Part shown: piece after piece, positions 53,158 through 64,000 of the stretch | Layout of the letters: the number at the start of each line of letters is the position of its first letter | Position numbering within the stretch: the stretch's first letter is position 1 | Assembly (NCBI GenBank): GCA_020740775.1 | Contig: JAHEWK010000001.1 | Coordinates: forward strand, 1,364,001 to 1,428,000 | Source: Ilyonectria destructans | Taxonomy: Eukaryota; Ascomycota; Sordariomycetes; Hypocreales; Nectriaceae | Direction of reading: 5' to 3' | Length of the DNA: 64,000 nt | Position numbers and translations under genes: made by a program | Notes under the pieces: generated by a model | Database searches by the model: none | What the model saw: the letters and a program-made list of their open reading frames with translations, nothing else | What the model was told of the DNA's origin: nothing

Positions 53158-54872
53158 TCACTTCAAATGAGAAACCTCGGGCTTTTCGACATCGCTGTGT
53201 CGCGGCTCAGACTCCGCATATCCCCTCGCGATCCTCGCCTGCTCCATGGCCTCGGCGCCGACAACCTCGCGCGCATCAGAGTCATGCACGACGTCAAACT
53301 TGCCGCGCAGGTTCTCGGGACCCACGAGCGTCAGCACAACCACGTAGGCGTACACGCAGCCCATGAAGATGCAGATGACCTTGCCGTAGTCGTACCGGCT
53401 CACGCCCTCGGCGCTGGGCGCAAGCGGGAAGTTCTCGCCCAGGCGCGCCTCGATGGTGGACGATGCGGATGAGACCAGGTTACCGAGTTGGTAAGCAGTT
53501 CCGACGACGAACGTGCGGAACGCGCCGGGGGACAGCTCCATCAGGTGGATGGGAATCACACCCCATGCGCCCTGCACGAAGAACTGCTGGAAAAACGCGG
53601 CCGCGATGACGGCCTCGGTGCGGACGAACGTGTACGCGTACAGCATCGCTCCGCCGCCAATGCAGCAGCAGATGATGCTGAACCGACGACCAACCGACTG
53701 ACTGCAGAAACCCACGACGGAGCCGCCCAGCATGGCACCGAGGTTGGCCACGACTTGCGTGACGGTGACCTTTGTCTTGCTGAAGCCCAGCTGGTTCTGC
53801 AGCATGGTCGGGTACAAGTCCTGGCTGCCGTGGCTCATGAAGTTGAAGCCGGCCATGAGGAGCACGAGGTAGCTCAGTAGCAGCCAGTGGTGCTTCAGCG
53901 CGACCTTGCCCTCCTTGAGGAAGACCTTGCCGACGCTGTCGTCGGCCGTTCCGGCGTTGGTGCTAGCTTCCAGGCGCAGTTGCGTGCGCTCGCGGTAGGC
54001 CACCGTCTCGGGGAGCATGAGGCGGAAGACGATGAAGAGCACGGGCGGGCCGGCGCCGAACCAGAAGAGCGGGCGCCAGCCGTGGGAGGTGGTGTCGACG
54101 AGGCCGCGGGCGAAGGCGGCACAGAGGAGATATCCGAAGGCGTACTGGAAGTGAGAGGTCAGTAACGATGGGGTAGGTGAGATGTGTATCAGGGGACTTA
54201 CGCCTTGCTGGAGCATACCGCTGATGAGACCTCGGGCTTCTTCAGGACAGTCCTCGAGGGCTGTGGCGGCCGCGTTACCGTAGAGGCCACCCATGGCGAC
54301 GCCAAAGAGGGCTCGGCAGGCGAGGAACTGGTTGTAGTTCTGACAGAAGCCGGTTCCCTGGAAGCGCACGACAAGTCAGCAATGAGGAGGTTTGAGGGTG
54401 GGAGGGATATATCCATACCAGCTCAAGCACGATGAAGAGAAGGTTGTTGACGACAAAGGGCCACTTGCGTCCGTACCGATCACTAGCGATACCGAACAGG
54501 ATGGAGCCGACAGATCGGAACATGAGCACGAGGGTGATGCCCCAGGTGATGTCCGTCTTAGTCTTGCCAAACTCCTCGGCCAAGTCCGTAACGGTCAACG
54601 ACACGGTGAAGAAGTCGAACGAATCCCACGTCTGCGACCCGCCGTCAGCACAGCACTCATCACATTGTCAACAAACGCCAGAGGAGACATACCCAGGCCG
54701 CAAAGGCGATGAAGAAGAAGGCCCACTGCTGCCCGCTCAGCATGCGCAGCAGCTTGATGGGGTTCGGCACGTGCAGCATGGGCGGCTTGAGGGTCGAGAT
54801 GCGCGACGAGACGTACTCGCCGGGCGTCATGCCCTCGTGCGGCGCCTTGATGTCGTATTCATGGTGACCCAT
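53158..54872 (-). CDS. JEN1: JEN-type monocarboxylate/H+ symporter (MFS), 511 aa, 4 exons
   Basis: The exons run 54872-54693, 54631-54419, 54357-54202 and 54144-53158 (1536 nt), with introns of 61, 61 and 57 nt. The spliced protein reads AAWTWDSFDFFTVSLTVTDL, FGKTKTDITWGITLVLMFRS, SDRYGRKWPFVVNNLLFIVL, FLACRALFGVAMGGLYGNAA and ALEDCPEEARGLISGMLQQG, followed by YAFGYLLCA. FNFMSHGSQDLYPT matches the JEN signature NXX[S/T]HX[S/T]QDXXXT, which lines the substrate path. JEN proteins import lactate, pyruvate, acetate or dicarboxylates with protons and are usually glucose-repressed. There are about 12 membrane helices. Whether the mono- or dicarboxylate branch applies cannot be told by eye; the symbol is by similarity. 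Confidence 0.92.
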
Positions 54873-57777
54873 GGCGGGCTGCTGGTGGTGGGCAGTTGGA
54901 GTGGCGAGTGCTGTTGGTGTTGAGGATGAGATGTTGGAGTGTGTATGTTGGAAGGTGACTGTTACCCCGGGTCACAGTCGAGTGTCGTGGGCGGTGACAG
55001 TGGTGATGTCACAGTTGAGACGAGACAAGAGAGGCAAGCTACTGATATAAGTAGTGCTCAGAGTAAGTCAACACAAGTCTGATCCAGGACAAGACAGGAA
55101 GTCGAGGGATGATCCGAAGAACCAACTCACCCAACACAGCGGGAGGGCCCAGGCAAATATACTTCTCCCCCTCGCCTCTCCTCCCCCGTCCCATCCCATC
55201 CCATCCCCACTTACACGACGACGATCCCATCACCAACCCGCCTCCGCAACACCCCGAACCCCAGGTCGGCCAGCTCAGCCCAGGGAGCCACTTCCCCAAC
55301 GCCCTAAGCCCAAGGATCAAATAGTCAAACCCGTATTTCGTCGCCCGTCGCCAATCACGCACCCTCGTCCCTGTCCCCCTTTCCCCAACGGCTTTCCCCG
55401 TAGCGTGCTCCCCCTCCGTCTAGACCACGCGGCGGGCGCAGAGAGAGCGCGAGAGAGTCATTGCATCTCCGACTTGTTCAAGCACCGCCGCACAGACGTC
55501 CTCGGAGGGCTGGTCAAGAGAAAAAGACGGAATCGTTCGGCATCGATGGAGCCGTGGCGAAAACGTTCTCCGCGCTCTGTGCTTCGTTGCATTCCAGACG
55601 CAGCGGGCAGGGATTTGGCTGGTTCGCATGCGGGTTGGGTCGTCGCTGAGATGGGCATTGCCTCCGGTCAGAGTGCCGATCCCCACCGCGCCGCGTCGTC
55701 ACATGGCGGGCGAGGGGTTTGCGGGTTGAGCCTCTCGTGGAGAGAGTGAGTTGGAGGCAAGGTTTTGGTCAGCCACGCTAGAAGACTCGTTTCCGTGTTC
55801 TGGCGGCCTGGTCGAAGCTTGGGTGTCATCATGGATGAGATGGAAGCGAGGGAGAGTCAGGCCGGTCAGTGTAATCACGGGAACAGTCTGTGACGGCGAG
55901 TAACTATTGTCATGTCTCGATAGACTCCAGTCCACAGCAGTCTTGACCACCAACGTTGACATGACGGAGCCTCCTCACATCTCTCCAACGTTTCCCCTCG
56001 CCACACAAACAACCTCCCCCTCTCCCGCGCATCCCCTCACGACGCACACAGCCCAAAAGAACTCACCTCACCCTCGCCCTCTCCGCAATGGGGACCCCAC
56101 ACAATCACAAACACTCTAATCTCGCAGCCAAAAACTGCCGTAGTGTTAGTTAATCCATGAATCCATGAATCCTTCTCCGCCTCGCTTCCCCAGGTGCCCA
56201 CCATTCCCGGCACCCAAGCTTCCGAACGCAGCGGGTCCAGCGGCCGGGACTATCCCCGTCTTGGCAGGAGAGATGGGCGGGAGGCGGGGCCATCTGAGGA
56301 TATATCGGCAATGCGGCATCTCCACGTGTGGGTGCTCCTCTTTCTGCGACGACTTACATGACTATTAGCTTTGTGTCACCCGTAGCTGGTCAGCCGGGCG
56401 CGGGCAGCTTGGTTCACCGCGACATCGCAGAAGGGAGGAATTCAATTGAAGCAGAGGTACATTGACCGATCGACCTCGTTGTCCGTGTTTTCGCGAGTCA
56501 GAAAGTTAAGCCATTGACTTCCTTTCCTCAAATCGCCGTCGCCGCACTCCGCATCCACATCCGCATCCACATCCATCCTCGTCATCTCCACGAACGACCC
56601 ATCAGAAAAGCTCCCCAATCGCCATCCCCCTAAACCATGCAATCTTAACACCTTGGTAAAAAACAACCTTGAATCCCCAGAAAGCATCTCCGCACGAGCC
56701 GAAGCTGGGGAAGCTTCGCCATCTCCCATTTCCAGATGATCATCTCGCCACCCATCCACTACAATTTTGGCGTCGCTTTTCCGACTTGGCGCATCAGCCC
56801 AAACGTAGCTCTTCTGCCTTCCGCCAAGCTTCTAGAAAACACAAAACTCTCCGATAAACCAAGGCCAACCAGACCAACATTTCCAATCCAAAGGGGAAAA
56901 AGAAAATCCGAGTGTAAACACAACCGCATCCCTGTCCCGCACTGTCACTCCGTCATCGCAACACTGTCTCGTCGCCGAACTCCACATTCGCCTCACGATC
57001 ACCCCGATTTTTCCTCCAACCCCTGTGAGATCCTGCGAGATCGTACGGTCTTTTGCTTGCGTGTCTCCATCTTGGTAATATATCATTTGATCTTTGACTC
57101 TTCTTATCCGACCCATATCCTCGGTAATGCCTTCGTCGCCGCCTTGGCCGCCCGTCCGGTTCTTCAGGCGACAAATATCGATCCACGGCAAAGAGACTCC
57201 AAGTCGGATGAGCAAGTTAGAGCCAAGAGCTCTATCCTTCGTCTCCACAACGTGCCGACATGAGTGTTTGGGGGTGACTGACGGCTGATAGCTCATGGTC
57301 GAGCAGCTCTGAAAATAGACCTGGGAATGTGGACCGACACAACCCTACCGATCATTTCAATCTAACAGTGTCCCTTCAACATCCCTCACATCTAGCACAA
57401 TTCGCAATCAAAATGATATTGGTATTTGATACAGCCCCTCGCAAAGGGGAAGCAAAGATCGTCTTGATGCTATCTTGTACCGGTTGCCATTGCACCAAAC
57501 TAAACATTCCCACCCCAACGCCCCAGGCCCAGGGTATATCGGTATCCCCCGTGATAAATAATCCTACACATCACATCTCTCATCTCTCACTTATGCTTCT
57601 TCGTCGTCACATCCCTCTCCACAAAGACATTATCCCCGCTTCGTCATCCCCCATGTTTTTGTTATTTCGCCAACAGAAACAGAAAACGGCACCCTACTCC
57701 TCATTAATCCCGCTAGATTCACTAGACGCCCATGCCTTAAACCATCTCTCTTTTTTACTCTCCGTAATCATGTCTTC
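54873..57777. other. 2.9-kb intergenic region, no supported gene
   Basis: GC-rich with several long but domain-free frames on both strands (e.g. 55054-55749 plus, 56832-57296 minus). They are rich in Pro/Arg/Ser and overlap one another, as expected by chance in GC-rich DNA. The transporter promoter and the 3' UTR of the regulator lie at the two ends. Confidence 0.45.
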
Positions 57778-60700
57778 TTAGACGCCGCCACCCATGAAAG
57801 CTGCGAGATCATCAAGATCAAGAAGCTGTCGCTCAAAGGCCTGGCAAAGTTCGGGCGCAGTCATGTCTTGGCTGGTAGTCTGGCCATCCTGCGATGCCAC
57901 CATGCCGTTCGACATGTCTGGGCTCTGCGGCTTCGTCTCGTGAACGTGCAGCGAGGTGTGAGGCGCGCCGCCGGGAGGAGGCGACACATTTGGTGTGGAA
58001 ACACCACCCGAGCTACCATTGATAGTGGTGACGCCGGGTCGTCGGGGAAGGGCAGCAGGAGGCTCACTGTCCCCGCGGACCGACTCAGAGAGGGATCGAA
58101 CAGGGGCCTGTCCAGAGACGCTGCCCCCAGCGTTGGTCTGCTGGTCGTAGTCCATAGCGTCAGGGTTGGTATCGGCATTGGAAGAGATCTCATCCTTGAT
58201 GCCGCTGGAAGGACCGTGGGAGGTCGAGCTGTGTCGGATTGAGCCTGTGGTACCGGCGTCGTTGTTCAAGACGCGCTGCATCACAGTCAGGTGTCGGAGC
58301 CAACTGCCCATCAGCGGCCAGTTCTCGGTGCCATCGTTCATGAAGCGGAGACCGTCCTTGACGATGTGGGCGGCTGTCTCAACCGCGTTAGGGGGAGTAA
58401 GACCCTTGAGCGACAGGTACGCCACGGTGGCGCTCGACGTAAAGGAGGAGAACAGCATGAAGATTGGGAAACAGGGAATGTGATCCTTCTCGGAACCAGC
58501 TTCGACAGCAGTCAGCAGGGAGATTATGCCATGGCAAGAGGTGAAGAGGCGGTCGACGATGTCGTGGCAGCGCGGGTTAAGGCGGAAGGTCTCCAGGTTG
58601 AAGTTGGGAGCAGTCACCTCCTGTAGCAGGCGTCGGCGGTGAACGAAAACGGTAGCGCAGTGGAGGAGACAGTGCAGCATGGCAAAGGTGTAGCCAGATC
58701 CCATCGTCATGTGGAGGTTGATCTGACCAGGCTTGTCGATGAACTGCATAGGGAGCGACGCTCGCAGACCTTCGATCTTGGTGATGAGGTCAGAGCAGTC
58801 TTCTTCACGGAAGCTGGCGAGGGTCGTCGTGGTGAGCATGCCGACGACATCGCGCCAGATGGTAGAGGCGAGAACGATGTAGCCAAACTCGCCAATCTCA
58901 GCGGAAGGTGCCTGACCAGGCGGGATAGCTGTGGGGTCGAGCTGCTGGCGGAGCGTCTTGACGAAGACGGCATTGCCAAAGGCAAAGTTGATATCGGAGC
59001 ATGGCAGAGACACGTCTGAGGTATCGTGGGCGCTCAGGGCAGGGTAGCGTCCGGGGGTGCTAGTCAAAAGGCAGTCGAGGATGTAGATCAGCCAGATGGT
59101 GCGTCGCAGCGACTCATCACGCAGGAACTGGTCGGCATCGGGAGACGAGTGATGACTGTTAAGAATCCGGTACATCTGAACCATGCGAGCAGCCTGGCCA
59201 AGGTAGATGTAGGCGCGAACGGCATTGCGGGAGCCCCACTCGTGGATGATGATCAAGCACAGGGCCTGAATATCGACGAGATTGGGATGGTCGAGGTTCT
59301 GGTTGATCAGCGCAATCGCCTTGGCAGCGAATGTCTCGGCAGCCGCGGTCGGGCCGCCATACCGGCGGATGAGGCTCGGCGAGCTCCTATAAAAGATGCG
59401 AGTTAGCGGCCGAATACTTGAAGCACGTCTCAGACCGTTTCAAAATGGGCAACAAGCGGCGACGGAGCGGATTCGGAGACTAGCGAATTCGGGAATGTTC
59501 GGCTCAAGTCCGGGTCACCCGGGCACGGGGCTGAATCGAGGCGTAGCGTTTGAGCCAGCGCAACGCCCCCGCCGGTGACGGTAGCACCGATCGGTGTGGA
59601 TCCACAAGCCGGGCGGGCAGGCGATTGAGCGAGGGTGCGGGAAATGAGCGCACAGCAACACGCTCACGATGGGGAAATGAACAATGTGGGGGCGGCGTCG
59701 TCGTCTGTCCAGTGGACAGGGAATGCGGAATGGAGAACCGGAACAGGAACGTACCGAGCGGCGCAGGTCAAGAGACCGTAGACGAGGGCGGCGTCGAGAG
59801 ACGCGCTCTTGAGCTGCTGCACAAACGAGGGCTTGTGGAACGCAACACAGGCGGGGAACGTCTTGGAAACGACACGCTCACATTCGGCGATGAGCTCGGG
59901 GGTAAGTCTGGGAGGCGGGGCGACAGGGTTAGCACAAGCATTCTCAACCGGCAGAACAAGTCCGGCGCAAGCAGAAGTAGAGGCCGCGCGACAAGGCGGC
60001 GGCAGATGGGGAGGGGAATCGACGTAAGTGGCACGAGGCCCGGCTGGGGCTCATGCGCACAAACAAAGCAACCAGCAGCATGGCGAGGTAGAGTGACCCA
60101 AGAGCAAACCATAGCCTAACAGGGACCGTCGTGGCGTGGGGCCAGCCGCCAACCGCCCAGGGCCCGGTCGGGAGCTGCAGATTGCTGGGACGACTCGGGG
60201 ATGCTCGGCGGGTTGGACGGGCTAGGGGCTGGAGCTTGAGGAGGACGTGGACACGAAAAATTTCGGGGGCAACCCCGTGAGCCGAGGAGCAAAGACGGCG
60301 GTGGGGGCTGGAAGGACAGGCCAGTGCGACTCGGGGACAGACGACTTGGGTGCGAGACGCGGCCGGCGGGCGTGTGGCAAGTGGATAATGGGGGAGCAAG
60401 GCAGGGCAAGGCCAGGGTTTGGGACATGGGGGGTGCGAGCAAGTGGAGGAGGCGTCCCGGCCACTCGGACGGAGACGCGAAGGAAACGGACTGACGAGAA
60501 GGAGAGCGAGAGCGAGAGAGGAAGACAGGCGACAGAGGGTGTGCGCACTGCTGATTCACTCCCCGAGACCCAGTGCGTCCCAAAGAAGCAGCAGACCGAA
60601 GAGACCAAAGTGCGGTGATGTTGGGGATGTCGTGATGTTTGAGGACGGGATAACAGAGACGGGGAATGGGGTGATGGGCAAATAGCAGAGCAAAGAGCAG

Positions 60701-61025
60701 TTGTGACTTACTTGTCCGAGTTGGCCTGAACGTGGCGGGCGGCACCAGAGCCCACGACGGCCTGTCGCGCCTCAGCACCACCGCCGGGTCCGGCGGCCGG
60801 TAGGCTGTCGCGAGGAGGGCGATGGGGATTGGCGTGGCGCGCAGGGCTCTGGCCGTGGTGGTGGGCCATGCTCTCCGACGGGAGGTAGCAGTCGTGCATG
60901 CCCTTGGCGCAGTTCTTGCACGGAGCCCGGCCGTTCTCGTAGACGCACTTGGTCTTGCCCTTGCGGCAGCGGACACAAGCGCCGCCGGCCCTAAGGGCGG
61001 TCGAGCGTACGACGCCAGACGACAT
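57778..61025 (-). CDS. Zn2Cys6 transcription factor with long introns (691 aa, 3 exons)
   Basis: The exons run 61025-60712, 59907-59755 and 59386-57778 (2076 nt), with introns of 804 and 368 nt. The start SSGVVRSTALRAGGACVRCR leads into the zinc cluster (ACVRCRKGKTKCVYENGRAP then CKNCAKGMHDC, CX2CX6CX8CX2CX6C). Exon 2 continues in phase as KLTPELIAECERVVSKTFPA. Exon 3 holds the fungal_trans domain (SSPSLIRRYGG, LDHPNLVDIQALCLIIIHEW, AVRAYIYLGQAARMVQMYRI, RDESLRRTIWLIYILDCLLT). A Ser/Pro/Gln-rich tail and a final acidic/Leu segment (ERQLLDLDDLAAFMGG) could be the activation region. The target pathway is not known. Confidence 0.85.
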
Positions 61026-64000
61026 GTCCGGAGGCGCAAGATCGCTTGGCGAGGTGAGCTGTGAGTTTGGTGGGTGGGTTGATGAGTGCGCGCCGCGGCG
61101 GCTGCGGAGGTTGACCGGAAGATGAGACGAGAAGAAATGAGACCGGCGGCGACGGATGAGCGCACACGGTGACGACGGGAGAGGGTAAGTCGCGTCGTCA
61201 ACACGGCACGCGGTCAGGCTAGAGGCCGTGAGATAGCCGGAGCGAAGAAACTCGGGGGGCTTCGGTGCGGGTGATTAGGGTGAGTCGCAAAGGAGACGGA
61301 AGATGCGCCGGAGGGGGCCGCGAGGAAGCAGGATTCCAGCGACACCGAACGGAAGGCGCGCGCACTTGGTTGGTTTTGCGGTCCGGCGGAAGAGCAGCTT
61401 CTCCCTCACCACGCACGGGTCGATGCGATGGCACGGAGCAGAAGACCGGTCCTGACGATGATTCACCCTGGTCCGGAGAAGGATGCCTGGGAGACGGTGC
61501 CCTTTTTTGTTGCGCGGAGAGTGCGGACGGGAGTGAGAGGGCTGAGGCGCACGGGGGATGTGAGCCGGAAGATGAGCTGGCAAGGCAGCGACGGCAGCAG
61601 GCCGGAGACGTGAAAGAAGATCTCAAAATAGAGACAAAGCCGGCACCGCTCGGAAACAAAGGCAAGCGGGACGCGAACGAGGACGACTCTCGCCTCAACA
61701 GTTGTTGCGTGAGGAATATGTGAGGGCGGAAGGGGAGGGAGGGAGAGGATGGATGGTGGAGGAGGAGGAGAGGACGGGGAAAGCGAGGCGGGCGAGGCGG
61801 GAGTCTGGCAGATGGGGCAAGGCAGGAGAGACGCCCACGAAGGCCCCTCCCACCCCAAAAGAGGACTCGAGAAAACGGGGAAAACGGAAGCGCACGGGGG
61901 GTGGGCCCGTAGGCCGTGGGCCGTGTGAGCGGGGCGGCCGCGCTGTAAAAGAGGGAGCAGGACGCCAGGACGCCTCGGGGCCGCGGCGTTATAGTGGCCG
62001 TGGTGGCCCGTAGTGGCCGCGGCTGGGCCCTACGCAGGCGTGCAGCCCGGGCTTCCAGGCGACGAGCGCTGTGCCCTGGGGGAAGGGTGCCCGTTTTTAG
62101 TGGGGGTGGTTCCCTACCGACCGCCCCCTTCGCAGCGCCCGCCCGCCAAGCACGGGCGGATCGGGGACGTCGGATGAGGCATTCCCAAGGCCGCCCGTCG
62201 CCGGCTTCAAGTCGACGTCTTTCAACAGCGCAGGTTCTTTGGCTGGGGTAAAGGGGGGGTTCGTCATCGCAACCCCTCTCGCATCTATTTCAAGTGCCTC
62301 CGTCCCCCCTCTTTCGCCAGGCCCCAGGCACGTGGTGCAGCCGTGTTGGACACGCGGGATGGGGCGCACTCGGGAGGTAGGAGGAGCAGGCGAGGTGGTG
62401 GTGGGTGACGCGGAGGGGTCCCGAAAATGCGGCGGCGGACGCCAGCCAGCACCAAAAAAAAAAAAAAAAAAAAAACACTTCGCAGGGCTGGCTGCCACGA
62501 CTGCTTCAATCCGCCAGCGCCTAGGTATGTGTATTATTAACGCCCATCAGGTCTCTACCCCAGCCTCTAAGAGGTGCCAACGGACAATATTGCCGCCTGC
62601 ATTTTCCGCCATCTCCGCCACTCCGCCTCAATAGCCCCCGGAGGATGTGTGTCGGCTGGTTCTGGGAACGCTGCTGCTGGGAGAGTGACGTGAGATGTGC
62701 CGTACCGAGCAGCATACAGGTGTACCCGGGGGTTAGGGCAGACGCATCCATGGATCTCGGCCTCCGGTCCTCAAACTCAAATACACCACGCCAATTGTCA
62801 TTCTTCTCTATCCCAGGGGTGCGACATTTTCGAGACTTGGCAATCGTCCGTCATATCCTCCGCCGTCCTCAACTCACTATATAGTCCCCTTCAGAACGAA
62901 ACGGCTCATCGAAACGGCAGGCCGGAGGCAGGTGGTCGCACGTAAAGTCCACCCATCTGCCGAGTCGTACGCGCCGCCGGCCTATGTTGCTTCCCCAGTC
63001 CGCCCGAGGTTCCCAGAGTCCCCTAGATCCTAGAGCCTATAGTTACCTATGATTTCACCGCCGACCGGAAGCACGTACTCCACTCCTGTCGCGCACTCGA
63101 TCTACGGGCGGAACCTCCCATCCGCCGCCTCGGAATCGAGCGCACCCGCGTTCCAGAGCCCCTTCCTCTGCCTGCACAAAATTAGGGATGGGATTCCTGG
63201 CGTCAGTTGAATAAAGAGCTCGAGCAGACTGCCATCTAATTTCTCCAAATATCGAACTGAAATAAACACGTTCAGCCGCGACCCGGGAAGGCTGCCACAG
63301 GTACCTCCCCTCTGGTTCCGGGGCGCGAGCAATGCGCCGGCCGAAGCCGCCACTTACCACGTCCATGACAGCCCAGGCCCCACGATGGGCGGCCAGAGCC
63401 AAGATTCCCAGCACACTCGCGCTCTAAGTCCGCTGATCCAGCGGGCTGGGATCTGCTGTACAGTATCTCCGCACTTCGGACTGGAGGAGAAGGGGGGTTG
63501 CAATAATAATCCCTGATCCATCGTGTCATTTATGGTTGGTCCTAGACGGAGCAAGGAACTCTAGTCTTCCGATACGGCCCCAGGCCGTTAAAGTCCAGAG
63601 GAGGGCTGCCAAGTCTTGCAAGTCGGCCGTCCGCTCAACGTCGCCGGCTCGGGGGCCATTACGGGCATCCGGATGTCATAATAACAAAGCCCCAGTCTCA
63701 ATCAAATCGAGAGATAATTTCTAACCATCTGCTCTCTTCCTCGGTCGTGGCGATTTCCGGTCCGGCGCATACGCTCCAGCCAGCCGGAGGCATCGGGCTT
63801 CCCCGCCCCCAACGGGTCGCTTCTTAATCCCGCGCCGCCGCGCAGCACCTAGCCAGACGTCGGCATCAAGCCAGGATGTATAAACTCGACGCGCCCACTC
63901 CTCCTCATCCCACACCGGTCCATCCCCAACGCTCCGGACGGGGTGGACTGCAAATACGTACCGTGCAGCAAAACGCCCGTGGAAGCAAGCCACCCAATAA
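61026..64000. other. GC-rich upstream region, no supported gene
   Basis: 3 kb upstream of the Zn2Cys6 gene. The first kilobase is purine-biased on the plus strand, with long domain-free frames on both strands; the rest has only short frames. It may contain a long 5' UTR or regulatory DNA, or the start of a gene beyond the window. I find no recognisable protein domain, rRNA or tRNA here. Confidence 0.45.
62454..62475 (+). repeat. 22-nt poly(A) tract
   Basis: An uninterrupted run of 22 A (poly(T) on the minus strand) within GC-rich DNA. It could be a simple repeat, a nucleosome-excluding promoter element, or the scar of a retroposed tail. Its length may be unreliable in assembly. Confidence 0.9.

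Noticed and set aside
55054..55749. 231-aa plus-strand frame upstream of the transporter
   Set aside because: Pro/Arg/Ser-rich composition with no domain, in GC-rich DNA with equally long frames on the other strand. Best explained as promoter or leader sequence.
60116..61204. 362-aa minus-strand frame overlapping the Zn2Cys6 gene's first exon and intron
   Set aside because: It is out of frame with the clear zinc-cluster exon and has Arg/Ser/Pro/Ala-rich shadow composition.

Overview
The window is nuclear DNA from a filamentous ascomycete (Pezizomycotina; the gene families fit Sordariomycetes, probably Hypocreales, but no species can be named). The evidence is short introns (mostly 46-76 nt) with GTRNGT donors and CTAAY branch sites, Zn2Cys6 regulators, an FTR1/FET3 iron pair, a JEN-type transporter, and AT-rich islands whose relics carry TGG-to-TAG nonsense codons and C/T-type mismatches, as expected from repeat-induced point mutation (RIP). 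I rebuilt exon structures by eye; for nearly every spliced gene the exon lengths sum to a multiple of three.

Layout. 0-8.8 kb: C-terminal end of an XAP5/FAM50 gene, a small membrane protein, a decayed short-chain dehydrogenase, a PaiB-like FMN-barrel protein, a four-exon orphan fungal protein and a haem aldoxime dehydratase. 8.8-22 kb: an accessory, partly RIP-like island with a MITE-like element, relics of two kinases and one 2EXR-type gene, and the most interesting content of the window. 22-31 kb: LLM-class flavin monooxygenase, F-box protein, Q/G-rich glycine-zipper protein and two membrane proteins. 31-43 kb: a long-chain acyl-CoA synthetase, then three Gfo/Idh/MocA-type oxidoreductases around a Zn2Cys6 regulator, with a Tc1/mariner transposase relic. 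43-47 kb: divergent FTR1 permease and FET3 ferroxidase sharing a promoter with two exact ATCWGATAA-type sites. 47-64 kb: an orphan protein, a TPR protein, a GFA-type zinc protein, a JEN-type carboxylate transporter and a Zn2Cys6 regulator with unusually long introns, followed by 3 kb of GC-rich DNA without a recognisable gene.

The candidate system lies at 10.6-15.8 kb. Three adjacent genes carry the same short Gly/Asn/Gln repeat, which resembles the sigma/PP class of fungal amyloid signalling motifs. It is at the C-terminus of a small SesA-like helical protein, at the C-terminus of a PNP/UDP-phosphorylase-superfamily protein, and at the N-terminus of a seven-blade WD40 protein. In known fungal NLR amyloid signalling, the motif sits at the N-terminus of the receptor and the C-terminus of effectors encoded next to it. 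Here the sensor-like gene joins the motif directly to WD40 repeats with no NACHT or NB-ARC domain, two different effector-type genes share one divergent promoter, and a fragment resembling the ARC region of an NLR lies beside them. The WD40 gene has a one-base frameshift in blade 5, so it may be inactive in this strain, or the base may be an assembly error.
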